A stretch of 64,000 bases of DNA from Viscum album. Lineage: Eukaryota; Streptophyta; Magnoliopsida; Santalales; Viscaceae. Under the pieces are notes generated by a model. It worked only from the letters and a program-made list of their open reading frames with translations. It was not told where the DNA came from and did not search any database. The translations under genes were made by a program, and so were the position numbers. The stretch lies in NCBI GenBank assembly GCA_963277665.1, contig OY728153.1:276556250-276620249 (forward strand), in the 5' to 3' direction. Positions 37,585 through 49,347 of this stretch are shown here, in pieces. The first letter of the stretch is position 1; every line of letters begins with the position of its first letter.

Positions 37585-38289
37585 CTATGGATCAACTGTA
37601 CGAGGAGTCGGACAGTCACGTGCCAGGTGCCCCTTTCCACCGCACGAGTAACAATGTCCGTTTCTGGCACGCCTGGCTCTGACCCCACCTCGGGTGCCCC
37701 GCACCACCGGTCCTAAAACCCGAGATCGCCCAACTGCTCGTCTGGTCCTCCTGGACCTCTGCATCATCTGTCTACTGCCCACAGATGACTCGGCTTCTGA
37801 TCGAAAAACACGCGGCAAAGGCAGAATCTCCTGTACATGCTCGGGGTGTAGAGATACTGGCACAAACTCCACCCTGAAGAAGTTCTCGAAGTCTTCCCAT
37901 GCGAAGTTCATCTCATCGCAAAACTGAAACAAGTGGCTCCACCACCTACCTGCTGCTGCGTGTAGTAGGCTCGCAGCGAGGATCACCATGAGGTCAGCTG
38001 GTGTCCTCACTAGCCTAAACACTCGTACCACTGCCTCCAGCCAGTCCTCTGCAGCCTGGGGATCCGTCTCCCCTCGAAACCTGGGCGGTCGCTGGCGCTG
38101 AAACTCATGCAGTGCGCTGAGGCGACGTGCATCGTCAGCGGCTGCTGCTGGAAGCATCGGGGGCTCGGCGGGTAGAGCTACCGCCGGTGCCACTGCTGAC
38201 AAAGGGCCCTGCACCGAGGCCTCGTCGCTCGGTGGGCTGTTGTCACGTTTGATTCTCGGAACCCTAGCTGGCTGCCGTCGTGGGGCCAT
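37585..38289 (-). CDS. gag: Element F Gag, internally shortened (234 aa)
   Basis: Structural capsid/nucleocapsid protein of a Ty3/gypsy element; in live copies it packages the RNA into cytoplasmic particles. An Ala/Pro-rich N-terminus is followed by the capsid start (residues ~60-150: LHEFQRQRPPRFRGETDP, AEDWLEAVVRVFRL, RWWSHLFQF). The usual continuation is cut short after FVPVSLHPEHVQE (~residue 150): the second half of the capsid is missing. An Arg-rich linker leads to one zinc knuckle CYSCGGKGHLARDC at ~213-226 and a stop nine residues on. The start is the ATG at 38287-38289, about 270 bp inside the primer site. The frame is open, so a short Gag could be made, but with half a capsid it is probably not functional. 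Confidence 0.85.
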   Translation of the reverse strand: MAPRRQPARVPRIKRDNSPPSDEASVQGPLSAVAPAVALPAEPPMLPAAAADDARRLSALHEFQRQRPPRFRGETDPQAAEDWLEAVVRVFRLVRTPADLMVILAASLLHAAAGRWWSHLFQFCDEMNFAWEDFENFFRVEFVPVSLHPEHVQEILPLPRVFRSEAESSVGSRQMMQRSRRTRRAVGRSRVLGPVVRGTRGGVRARRARNGHCYSCGGKGHLARDCPTPRTVDP

Positions 38290-38561
38290 CCTGAAAGAAA
38301 CAACGTAACACGATCAAACGATTATACCTGGTGAGCTGACCTGGTTTGAGCTGTTTTAAGGGGAAAAACCTTTGAAAACACACACGCAATCAGTGTTTTC
38401 GTGCACAAAGTCGGAAATCAGTTGTCAGGGTCCTGGTGTATGGATACGTCGGCCGCCCGCACCAACACTGGACTCCCTGAACTGAAAACCACACTCGGTA
38501 CTCTCAACACTATTGCTTCACAGAAAGAAACATCAGAGTTATAAGTTCTGCGGTAGAACCG
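38290..38561 (-). other. Element F untranslated leader
   Basis: Sequence between primer site and gag start with no coding signal. Packaging signals of such elements usually lie here, but none is recognised. Confidence 0.6.
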
Positions 38562-38577
38562 AACTCCTTTGATACCA
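38562..38577 (-). promoter_or_regulatory. Primer binding site of element F (initiator tRNA-Met type)
   Basis: Minus strand TTGGTATCAAAGGAGTT close to the inner edge of the 5' LTR. The flanking bases resemble those at the LARD primer site at 10450-10466. Confidence 0.87.
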
Positions 38578-38580
38578 ATT

Positions 38581-41500
38581 TGTCACGACCCGTCCTCGGG
38601 GCCCGTGCCGTGACTACCCCAAGCCCGCCTTCCATTGGCCAGGGGTTGGCGACTAGCACCAAAGGCGTAAAATCCCGATAACTGGGAAGGCATTGCCTTT
38701 ATAAAGAAAACAAGCACCACAGAGTACAAGCGGAAGTAAAACACTAAGTACAAAAAGAAGAGCTGAAAAGTAAAAGGGGCCGGAAATACAAGCCCAACTG
38801 TAAAGTACAACTCGAAAGGGAAAACAGCGACTGAAAAGTAAAGCTGCTACGCTGAGATGTCCACTGGAAATCCCACCTGAAGGGTGGGTACAGATAGCTC
38901 TTCTGCTCCTCGGGTCCCGCCGTCTGCTCCAAGTATGACCCGCCCAGTAGTCTGCCTCTGGGTACCGCCTCGTCGTATAGTCCACCTCCAGGTACCATCC
39001 AGTCCTCGAACACTCGGCCTCTGCCAGTACTGGCCGTCGTCTGCAACCAACACAACGAGGTGCGGGCATAGCCCGTGCAGGGGTGAGTATAACGATACTC
39101 AGTAGGGACCCCGAGACCCTCAAGGTCTCACTAAAACCAACAAGGATAAACACAAGAAGATCTCAACAAATAAACCCTACTTAGGTATATGCCCATACAT
39201 ATACCTAAGTTATCAAGTAACCCATCTCAATCATGAGGAAACACAAGGATTGTGAAATCGACGGATAACCACTACCCGGGTATATGCCCATACATATACC
39301 AAAGTTAGCAAGTGACCCATCTCAATCATGAAGTAAACACAAGGTCAAAAGTCTCAGCTCAAACCAGGATTTTCATTATCGAAACCATAACTGCTGAAGA
39401 GCTCCGTCTCTAGAGTGTACAGTGGTCTTGTCACGACTCCGAGGCTGCCGCTCACTAACCTAGGACTGCTGAGGTACTCCTCCTGTCGAGTACTGCGGGT
39501 TTGCGGCCAACTACCGGGCGCTCCGTCCGCTGAGGGTCTGTCGCCAAATACCGGGCGCTACCCAGATAGCCTACTGAGGTACTCCTCCTGTCGAGTACCG
39601 CGGGTTTGCGGCCAACTACCTGGCGCTCCGTCCGCCGTGGGTCTGCTACCAACTACTGGGCGCTCCGTCCACTGGGCTAGTCGACTCACTCCAAGTCGAG
39701 TCGGTCAAGCAGTCGTCAGGTCTCAGCCGGCTACACGGTCTCCGTACTCTGCACGCTCGTCTCCGGGAGGATCCGCTCCACGAGCTACTGGTCGATACTC
39801 TAAGTATCTCAAAGTCCCACGAAGAAGTATCTCGAAAGTCCGTCTCGTCATAGGGGTCTCAACGCAACAGACGGCGCGTCGATCGGACGCCCGGTCTGTG
39901 AGTTAATAGTCTTTTCGTCCCAGGGGCCCGGTTGGTTTCGAGTGCGAACCAATCCCGGCCGTATCTCAACTGTACCCCGAACTTCCATAGGGTAAACTCA
40001 AAGGGACCGTTACTCAACGTAACCACCAACGCCGCTGACGGCTCGTCAAGCGGACGTCCTGTCTGAAAGATATCAGCTTTCCCGTTCCAGGGGCCCGGTT
40101 GGATTTCGGGAACAATCCAACCCGGCCATACTCCGACTGCATCCAAAACTCGGGCGGAGTATGTCAAAAGTTCCGTCTCATCAAGAGGAAGTCAACGAAA
40201 CAGACGGCGCGCCAATCGGACGCCCGGTCTGTGAGTTATTGGCATTTTCGTCTCCGGGGCCCGGTTGGTTTTTAAGGAAAAACCGACCCGACCGTACTCC
40301 ACCTGCGTCCAAACCTCGGGCGGAGTATGCCAAAAGATCCGATTCACTAAGAGGAACACAACGCGACTGACGGCGCATCTATCGGACGTTCGTGGCTCAA
40401 GATATGAGCGTTTCCGCTCCGAAGGCCCGGTTGGTTTCGTGAACGAACCAACCCGGCCGAACTCAAAGTAACCCGAAACCTTGAGTGCGATATATCGAAA
40501 CGACCGTCTCGATCCAAGGATCGCGTTGCCGCAGACGGTTTGTCATTCGGAGGTCCGAGGCTCAAGTTATGAGCCAAAAACAAAATCAGGTTCGAAACGG
40601 GGGGTCCGGGTCCGGGCCGACCCGGCCCGACCCCCCCCCCCCCCCCGGGTGACGCGGTGGCCGGCGGCGGCGGGCAGCGGCGGTGCGGCGGCCGGTGGCG
40701 GCGCGCGGTGGCGGCGCGGCGGAGGCGGCGGGCCGCGCTGGCGGCGGCGGCGGGCCGCGGCGGCGGCGGCGGCGGGCCGCGCTGGCGGCGGCGGGCGCCG
40801 CACGGGGTGCCGCACGCGGGGGGCTTGATTGCCCCCGCTGTCTTCTGGCGGCGCGGCTTAGCCGCGCCGATTTTTTGAGCAAACCGCCCCCTCACATGAG
40901 GGGGCCTCCTTGAGCGGAACCGAGGGGGCAGCCGGCCCCCTCCCTTTAAAATAAAACCGCCCCCCTCTTTAAGAGGGGGGTTTTGCCAGTTGGCCGGGGA
41001 ATTAATTCCCCGGTTCCGGCCGGCCAGCGGGCCGGCCGATTTTCTCCAACGGGACCGGAAATTTCCGGTCCCCTTCGGCTTCCGACGCCGGCGGCCCGGC
41101 CGCCGGTCTTTCCTTCCGCCGCGGCCCGGAACCGGCCGCGGTCTTCTCGTCCCGCCGCGGCCCGGAACCGGTCGCGGTCTTCTCGTCCCGCCGCGGCCCG
41201 GAACCGGCCGTGGCGTTCGTCGTCCGGCGCGGTGCGACGGCACCGCGCCCCTTTCGCCACACGTTAATTTCTTTCAACGCGGCGCGACGGCGTCGCGTTC
41301 TTGATGTTCCTTCCATGGTGTGTGCGCGACGGCGTTGCGTAAAATAAACGCACGATCAACCACGTGGTGCGACGGCACCACGCCTCTTGCTTCCACCCGC
41401 AAGAACAAACAAGATCGTTGGAGGGGGTTCGGCCGTGTTCGTGCGGTCCGGCCCCCCCTCACGTTAAATTAATAACGCATCTTAAAAAAAAATCATGTCA

Positions 41501-42865
41501 CACGTTAATCTTGCTAAAAGCACGATCAAGAATAAAATGAGGAATCCAAAAGAAATTCGACAACCCCTACATCGGTTTTAAGATTCGAAGAATCGTCTAC
41601 GATCCGCGGAAGACGGCGTCGCGGAAGTCGGGCGTCGCGGTCGTTGTTCGTCAAATCCGTTGACGAAGAGACGCGTCCGAAGAGGCACGTCGTTGGCGAA
41701 TCCTTGTACGCCGACGAAGGTTGTCCGAGGAAGGTGCGGTGTTCTCTCTCGTTGACACCGAAGACGAAGACGAGCGGAGCGGCGTTCTTCGTCGGAAAAA
41801 GAGCGTTCCTCGTCAAGTCTTGAGGAAAGTCAAAATATAAAGAAAGCAACGAACTCAAGAACCCTTACCTCGATAGTCGCACGTTGACGGAGTCGTGGAA
41901 AATCGGTGTCGATTCCTTTGACGTCGGAGGAAGAGTCGTTATCGAAGGCGTTCGTCGCGGAAAACCGTCGCGGAAGAGATGACGCGGAAAAGGAACGTCA
42001 CGTCGTGGATGGATCGTGTTCTTCGGCGGAGAAGTTCTTCGTTGAAGAACGACGTTCTTCACGTTCTTCGTTCTTCGAAGGTTCTTCGTCAAGGTTGAAG
42101 AAGAAGAAGGAAATCTCCCAAAAGCTCTCAAGCGCATAATAACCAGAGGTTAAGCGTTGGTCTTATTTTATTAATACGCCAACGAATTTGAAAAAAAAAA
42201 GATTAAGAAACGATCCATCAATTCGTTGAATTAATTCAACGAAAGAAACGACCCATTTAATTTACGAAAGAAACAGCCCATTTAATTCACGAAATAAACC
42301 GCCCAATTAAATGGTCTGTTAAGAATTTAGAAAACGCGTCGGTTGACTTTCATTAAGACGGGTTTTCACGGGTGCGTTTCTTAGCGGAAAGAAACGGCGG
42401 GGCTCGTGTGGGCCCCACCTCACAAATATCCTACCAAGGGGTAGGATATTTCTGGATAGCATCCTATCCAGTTCAACTCAGTTCAAGCCGCCTTTAAGTG
42501 GCTTCAAGTGGCTTCCAAGTGGCTTAAGCGAAATAAAATAAAGTTGTCGCAAAATTATTTTATTTCTTAACTTTAAGCCCGAAAATTAAAAACCACACCC
42601 GAGCAAACGCAACTCCGGAAAAGGCGTTTCTAAGCGAATACCGGCGCTGCGATTTCATCGGTGCCCTCAGAATTCGATTCCGGGCACCGGTTCAAAAGTT
42701 AGAAAAACCCGTTCGTCTGTTCAGTGAACGTACCCGAGCCAAAACTTCGGAAAATGATTCCGGGCACACCGGGCCTCGGAATCAGGTGCCGTCAGAAACT
42801 GCGTTCTTGTAAAATTCCAAAGAAAATTAAGAAAAAAATTTCCTTGAAATTTACGGGTCTTTACA
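38581..42865 (-). repeat. Element F right LTR (5' LTR on the minus strand)
   Basis: 4,285-bp partner of 32244-36506 with the same internal layout. Differences include three instead of two copies of the 36-bp CCGCGGCC...GGCCGCGG unit (about 41119-41211), a 16-base instead of 19-base C run, a shorter CGG block and scattered substitutions. Ends TTTACA before the second AAATT. Confidence 0.95.
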
Positions 42866-43800
42866 AAATTTCTATAATTTTAATTAAAATAATCATAAAA
42901 TTCATTCATGTTCAATATATACAGAATAAAAACTAATCAACTCATGAATACCATATATGTCTCATCGAAATAAAAGTGAGGCGAGAAACCCTTACCTAGG
43001 TCCTGAATTTCTTTGTACAAACTCATGAAATCATGTATAATAAATTTATGTTTTATTATAGATATATATAATAACCATATTCATACATATTCTTATCTAG
43101 TATGTTTTATTTATAATTTATAATTACTCATTTATTAAAAATTCCTGAAAATCCTTATTTTGGGTTTCAGTATTTTGTTTTTCATATAAGTTTTGGTTCC
43201 ATAGTTCTAGTCCATGAACCTTGGTCATGTATTTATAATATTATTATTTTTATTAATTTCATATATATCTTATATATTGATTATATAAACTTTTATAACC
43301 ATTCATATTAGGTGACGATGAAAAAAATTGCATCACTTCATGGAGTTGTTAGCCCGTACACACAGACGAGTGACGATTTCATTTTCTAAATAATGGAATT
43401 AAATAAAGGTAAATTATAAAATATATTTATAAAATTATAATAATATCATAAATATTCAATATATTAATAAAATATACCCTTACTAACAAATAGTTTATGT
43501 GTACATAAGAAACCACATTTCTTCATGGAGGTGGTAATCCACATGTACGCATGAGCGATGTTATCGTCTTCCAAAGAATGCGAGGTTTGGAGGAAAAAAA
43601 TATTTTATCTTTAAAATATCATAATAATTGTATAAATATAATATATTATCAATAATTAAATATGTATTACCTTCCATTAGAGGTAGTTATAAATAATAAA
43701 ATATGTCCATCGTAGAGACGGTAGTCCATACACACACACAATGACATTCTAATTTTCTATTGGGTTAGATGACAAATAGATAATGATTAATCTATTAACA
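42866..43800 (-). repeat. Old minus-strand LTR, left copy, part 2
   Basis: Resumes the LTR cut at 32243; the first five bases are the AAATT duplication. It aligns clearly with 48700-49340: AAACCCTTACCT(A/C)AGGTC at 42987 and 48841, ATAACCATTCAT followed by AGGTG at 43297 and 49146, and GGAATTAAATAAAGGTAAAT at 43394 and 49249. It contains three subrepeats at about 43340, 43530 and 43710. Homology cannot be followed beyond 43.8 kb because the right copy is cut off by another insertion. Confidence 0.75.
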
Positions 43801-46705
43801 TAAAATAATTCAGGTAATATAATGTTAATTATTTCACTTAATTAATATTGCTACTGAATATTTTGATAATTTTGATGAATAAATAAACATAAAATGATTC
43901 AATGAAGATGATTACCACTTCTTTAAGTATCCTCCATTGGGTCTCTTTTCTAGACCCTTGGGTTGATATTCAAAAAGAAAAAACCAATAAAAAAGTGGAT
44001 GGTGATGTTTAAAATATATTTGTTTATATTAGTTTCTATTTATTTTTCTCAATAATGTGTGAATAAGAGAGAATAATAGGTTCTATTTTATATGTGAGGG
44101 GAGTAACACACTTGTAATTAGTTTAAACATTATAAATAATATAAGGTCGAATTCAAGGAGATGTAGATTCAAATTTGATAAATTTTGAATATGGGATGAC
44201 AAATCATTGAAATAAATTCATCCAATTGAATTTAGATAATTTTTTGGTTATTTTAACAATCATATATTTATTTTAATTTCTTGTTACCCCCTTTAAAAAT
44301 TACCGTAGTAATTCCTTTTTACCTTGACTACTATTCATTATGACTAAAAATGAAACTAAACTACATAAAAATTTTAGAAATAATAATTCAAAATAACTTT
44401 ATCATTTTTAAATATTCAATTTATAGTAGTTATATAAATATACTTTAATATAAGTATAAAAAATAAAATGATAACCATTTTTAGAAAAAACATTTTTAAG
44501 CATAAATATTTTTATTACCAAATTCAACTATACTATTGATTACCAGATAATTAGTTGGATTATATATTCTAAAAGTATATTTATATAACTTTCAAACCAA
44601 ACTAAAACATAAAGTAAACATGTAAAAATATTAACAAAATATAAGAACTAAAAATAATTTCAAATGAATAAAAAAATTACTTTGATTTCTAAAACATCAA
44701 AAATGTATCCCTAAGTTCAAAATTATATTTTTAAATGAATTATATTTAACATTAAATATAAAATTTTTATAATTTTCTTTCATAAAATTTTTATTCGTTT
44801 GTATATCCTTATAATTTCATAAAAGTGACAATATTTGTAAATTGGGAAGGTTTTACTTTTTACAAAGAAACTTTTTTTAATCGTATAAAAAATAAATAAT
44901 ATGAAAAGATTTATGTTCTTAATTAAAAAATTAATTTTATATCATCAACTTAAATTTATTAAATTAATTAACATATGTCTTAAATAGAAATAAAAAATAT
45001 AAGGAAAACCTCCATTTATAGAAAAATTACTTTTTAATTGTTCTTAAACTTATATAATTTCATTACTATCATTCAAAATATTGTCATATATCCTTGGAAC
45101 ATATATTATAATTTTAATAAGGTAATAGTTTTAAATATTTATTTTATAAATTTTTTATACCAATACATATTCATCAAACCAACCACTAGGTTTTAATAGA
45201 CATATTCAAATAATAGTATTTTTATAGTATACCATAGTTCGCTTGAGATTAGTGTTGTGTTTATAAAAATATAATGAACACATAGAAAATTATTTTTCAT
45301 GTTTTATTGATGAGGGATTAAAAAAGCGAATAAATTACAAGGAGTGAAAGAAAAATATATATTAGTGTAAATAAATATCTTTTAATCCACACTAATTACA
45401 AATCCTTCTTGAAAAAAACATTAATGTCTATGTTAAAACATGAAAAATTTTCATTTCCTAAATATTTCTAAAATAATGAATTCACAATTATGATATTCAT
45501 ACTTTTGAATTAGTTTAATAATGAGTACATTTATATATGAGAAATATTTTCCTTATAAGTATTGAAATATTTGTCTTCATCTTACTTTATTTGGTGAATT
45601 CTTTTACCATGATGATAAATAATAATATAAAATTTACATGACTTCCTTACATACCATAATCATAATTTCACCCTTATGTTGTGTTTCAAGATGTTTTACA
45701 CAACTTATTTATATCATATAAATAAAGGTGATGAATTTATTATGCCTCAAGAACTAAATTATCTTTAAATGGATCAAAATATCTAAAAAATATGAAATGT
45801 TTTTTTATATTGTTTCTATCCATTAACAGAAATGAAAAATGGTAGAACAATTTTAGATATTTTCTAATATGAAGAAATACTGCATTAATATCGAAATCCT
45901 TAATAAATAACAACCAAATATTATCCTAAATAATTCTATAAATAATTTAACTTTGAACCCTTCCAAAATAGGTTTCACCAAATTCAAATCCCTAATATAT
46001 AAATTATTTTATTGCATATATTTTTAATATAAATATTAAATTTATCCCTAACTAATATTAATCACCTATAAAGTCACATAAAAAAATTTAGATAACCTAA
46101 TAATATATTCTCTAAAATATATTAATCATTTCCTAAAATAACCAAAATAATCAAAATCAACATAGAACCACAAAAAAATTTATTCTTTCCCTAATATAGT
46201 CAATTTTTAGATAGAAAATAAAATTACATCCAAGAAAATAATATTCTATTGATGTTAATTATATAATTCATTCAATATAGTTTACTTCCTAAAAGTAACA
46301 TTTGTTACTTAGTCACTAAATCAATTATCAATCTCATGGTTCTCTAAACATATATTCCCAGAATATGGTAACCCCTTTATTACGATTAAATATTATTACC
46401 TAATTATAAAATAATATATTAACCATAATGGTTATGTATTCCATTAAAATTATGTACTCATTAACAATATTCTCAAATAACTTCACACTAAATCACATGT
46501 TAAACCTAATGGATGTATTAAAAAAATCATATAGTATTTTTCCAAAAATTTCATTAATTACCTTAAAATACAATCAATTAAAACATAAATCAGGTATTTG
46601 TGCCTTACAATTTTGTTCGTCCTCATAATCCTAAACCTATAATTGTATACTAAAATATTAAATTATCCTTTTCTAATAAATTAATAACCTTAATTGTTAT
46701 TATTA
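43801..46705. other. AT-rich sequence; probably rest of old LTR and interior, no gene seen
   Basis: No protein domain found on either strand. By position it should hold the end of the left LTR and the interior of the old minus-strand element whose primer site is at 46706. A candidate purine tract on the minus strand (AAAGGGGGTAAC) lies at about 44284-44295, but no TG...CA border is convincing. Confidence 0.45.
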
Positions 46706-46722
46706 CCATGATCTGATACCAA
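46706..46722 (-). promoter_or_regulatory. Primer binding site of the old minus-strand element
   Basis: Minus strand TTGGTATCAGATCATGG, one base outside the LTR edge (…TCTCA). It differs from the common TGGTATCAGAGCATGG by one base. It sets the element's orientation and the inner border of the right LTR. Confidence 0.8.
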
Positions 46723-46723
46723 C

Positions 46724-49347
46724 TGAGACAATATAGGATCCATTCACCCATATATATTTCTAAAAATATATTTTTTACATTATAGATTTGATACTAATTT
46801 AAGTGAACCAATATAAAGATTTTATTATTAAAACATCTATAACAAAAATTTATTTACTTAAATTTACAATTTTTTTTGGGATTCATGTTTTATAGAATTA
46901 GAAAAACCATTAAAGTTATAAACACAAGTCTTTCTCATAAAATTGGAATTTTTATTATTATACACATATTTTTTTTCATAATAAGACCCCAACATATCCC
47001 AAAAAATTATACACGCAGGATACCCTTATTAACATATCTTATATAATACAATTCTTAATAACATAGGGAAATGGAAAACATAAACATGGCGATATTATAT
47101 GATCAATATTGGTAAATGTTGAACATTTCAATCAATGATAAAAAGTTATTATAATAAAATAATATGGGAATGATAACATTATAATAAATTACAAAAGTCA
47201 GAAAAAATCCTTAAAATATCATAAATCATAAGTCATGAAAAAAGGATCTTTCATTAAAAGGGAAAGATCCATAAAATTATGTAGTCAATAATAATCAATT
47301 CTAAGATATGAGAACATATCATAAGCATAAGGGATAAGTTTTTCCTATATAAATAATAATGGAAAACAATTTAATTAGTAAAGTAAGACTTCCATTTTAA
47401 TAAGAGTGGATAGATACCCAATGTGTATTATGTAAACTATCTATTACATTATTTCCTTAGTCAAGTAAAACTACCAAGACAATCGTGGTAGATAGAGTCC
47501 CTTACTGAACTAGGTTCAGTCCCCATTCTAGTTAATATAATCTTATGATAAATCAATATTTATCCTATAAATTGGGGGTATATATAAATCTATGAATTCC
47601 AATCAGATTATGAAAATAATTCATTATTATGCCCCAAAATCATAAAAACTATCATAATAGCATAACCAATTTAAAATAAAGTAGTTTAAAAAATATATCA
47701 TCATAACAAAATTAGTCCCTTTGATGGTAACTAGTTTCATAAAATCATCCTTAAAACATTATCATCATAGACAATCTAGAAAAATAAAGAGGATTGAATC
47801 ATAATAGAATATCCCTAGTAAGGCATAAACATCCTTAAAGATTGACGACATAAATGAAAAATCTCTTTTTTAAAATCCTTATAATATTATATAAAATTCA
47901 TAAGAAAACATCACATTTATTTGGGTAACTTCTAAAAACTAATATACTAAGAAAAATTATAATATTTGTTTTTTTATAAATCATTTTACATTTTTAAATG
48001 AGTATTCCTGATTAAAGAAATACATGATTATATAAAAATTCATTCATTCCATATACATTAAAGGGGCGATTTTTTAAACTTTTAAAAATTTAAATTTAGT
48101 TTATATAAAAATAATTTTAATTTATTAATTTTAATAATTTGAAAATAAATTTAAAGAAGTGAAAATTAAAATTTTAAAACTTTTTCTTATTGGTAAAAAA
48201 ATAACCAAAATAATTTGATGCACATGAATATGAAATAAAACGATTTCCATGAAAAATAAATATATAATCAGATTTTCTTAAAACAACATTTTCAGCCTTT
48301 TTGAGTACCAAATAGAGGGAAAAAGGGTATAAATACATGAACATTTTATAAATAAACCTACGATAAAAAATTTTGTGGAGTGTAAAATGTAATGATAATA
48401 TAATTTTACTCATTGAATGTTTTTCATAGGAAATCCGTAAAAAAAGAAATGATATTGTAAAATAAATCATTACCACTTCAGTAAATATGGAATCATAAAC
48501 CAATTTATGAATTAGCATCAAATATAAATTAAAATATCATCTATATTAATATATTCGTGATAGTATATATCAATTTAGAAAAATATTCACCATATAAACA
48601 CAAATAGGTGCATAACATGAAACACGTCTCAATGAAAAAATATTGAGATGATGAAGCCGTACAGTTTTGATAATTTTTGATTAGAAACCTAATAAAAGAT
48701 ATTACCATAAATGGATTTTTAAATCCACATATTTTTCATTAAAATAATTATAAAATTATTCATGATAAATATACATAATATTAGAAGAAATCTTGTGGTG
48801 AATAATATATATGTATAATAAAAATAAAAGGGATACAAGAAACCCTTACCTCAGGTCTTAACTTTCATCATACACACTCTTAACCTCATTTATAAAAAAT
48901 TTATATATATTATATATTAAAAAATATCTATACTCATTATTCCAAATATTATTCAATTATAATTTATAAACACTTTTTTTTAATAATTCCTTCTTAAAAT
49001 CATCTTTTGAGGTGTTCATTATTTTATTCTTTATACATGTTTTGGTTTGATAATTCAGGACCATTCACCTTGTACATGATTTCCTAATTTTGGGAATATT
49101 GTTCATGTGATATTTATCAAAAAAATTTAATTATAAACACATTTATAACCATTCATCTAAGGTGGTGCTGAAAATTTTATTAAACCACTTTATGGAGATG
49201 ATATCCTATATGTATGCATGAGGGATGTTTTCATTTTCCAATGTCTGGAATTAAATAAAGGTAAATAATAATATATATTTAAATAATAATGATAATATCA
49301 TAGATATTATATATTTTTATTAAATATATCCTTATTATCATCCTTAT
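46724..49347 (-). repeat. Old minus-strand LTR, right copy, truncated by an insertion
   Basis: Direct repeat of 30191-32243 plus 42866 onwards. It runs from the TG at 46724 to 49347, where a + strand gypsy LTR begins. A splice-donor-like AGGTAAGGG is on the minus strand at 48842-48851. No gene; open frames such as 48174-48521 minus are chance frames. Confidence 0.75.

Larger units (their letters stand above)
32244..42865 (-). mobile_element. Element F: GC-rich chromovirus-type LTR retrotransposon, pol-deleted, complete
   Basis: 10,622 bp between AAATT duplications. The LTRs are about 4.27 kb each, start TGTCACGACC and end TTTACA on the plus strand. The minus orientation is shown by a primer site beside the right LTR and a polypurine tract beside the left. 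The interior is only 2,074 bp: an internally shortened gag, a protease remnant fused to the integrase C-terminus, and a chromodomain. RT, RNase H and the integrase core are missing. LTR copies differ by only a few substitutions per kb plus repeat-number changes, so insertion is recent. It is rich in CpG in an otherwise AT-rich, CpG-poor region. It cannot move without a helper. Confidence 0.95.

Noticed and set aside
40347..41243. 298-codon minus-strand frame in the right F LTR
   Set aside because: The left LTR equivalent is broken into shorter frames by small indels in the repeat block, and the sequence is low complexity. Not a gene.
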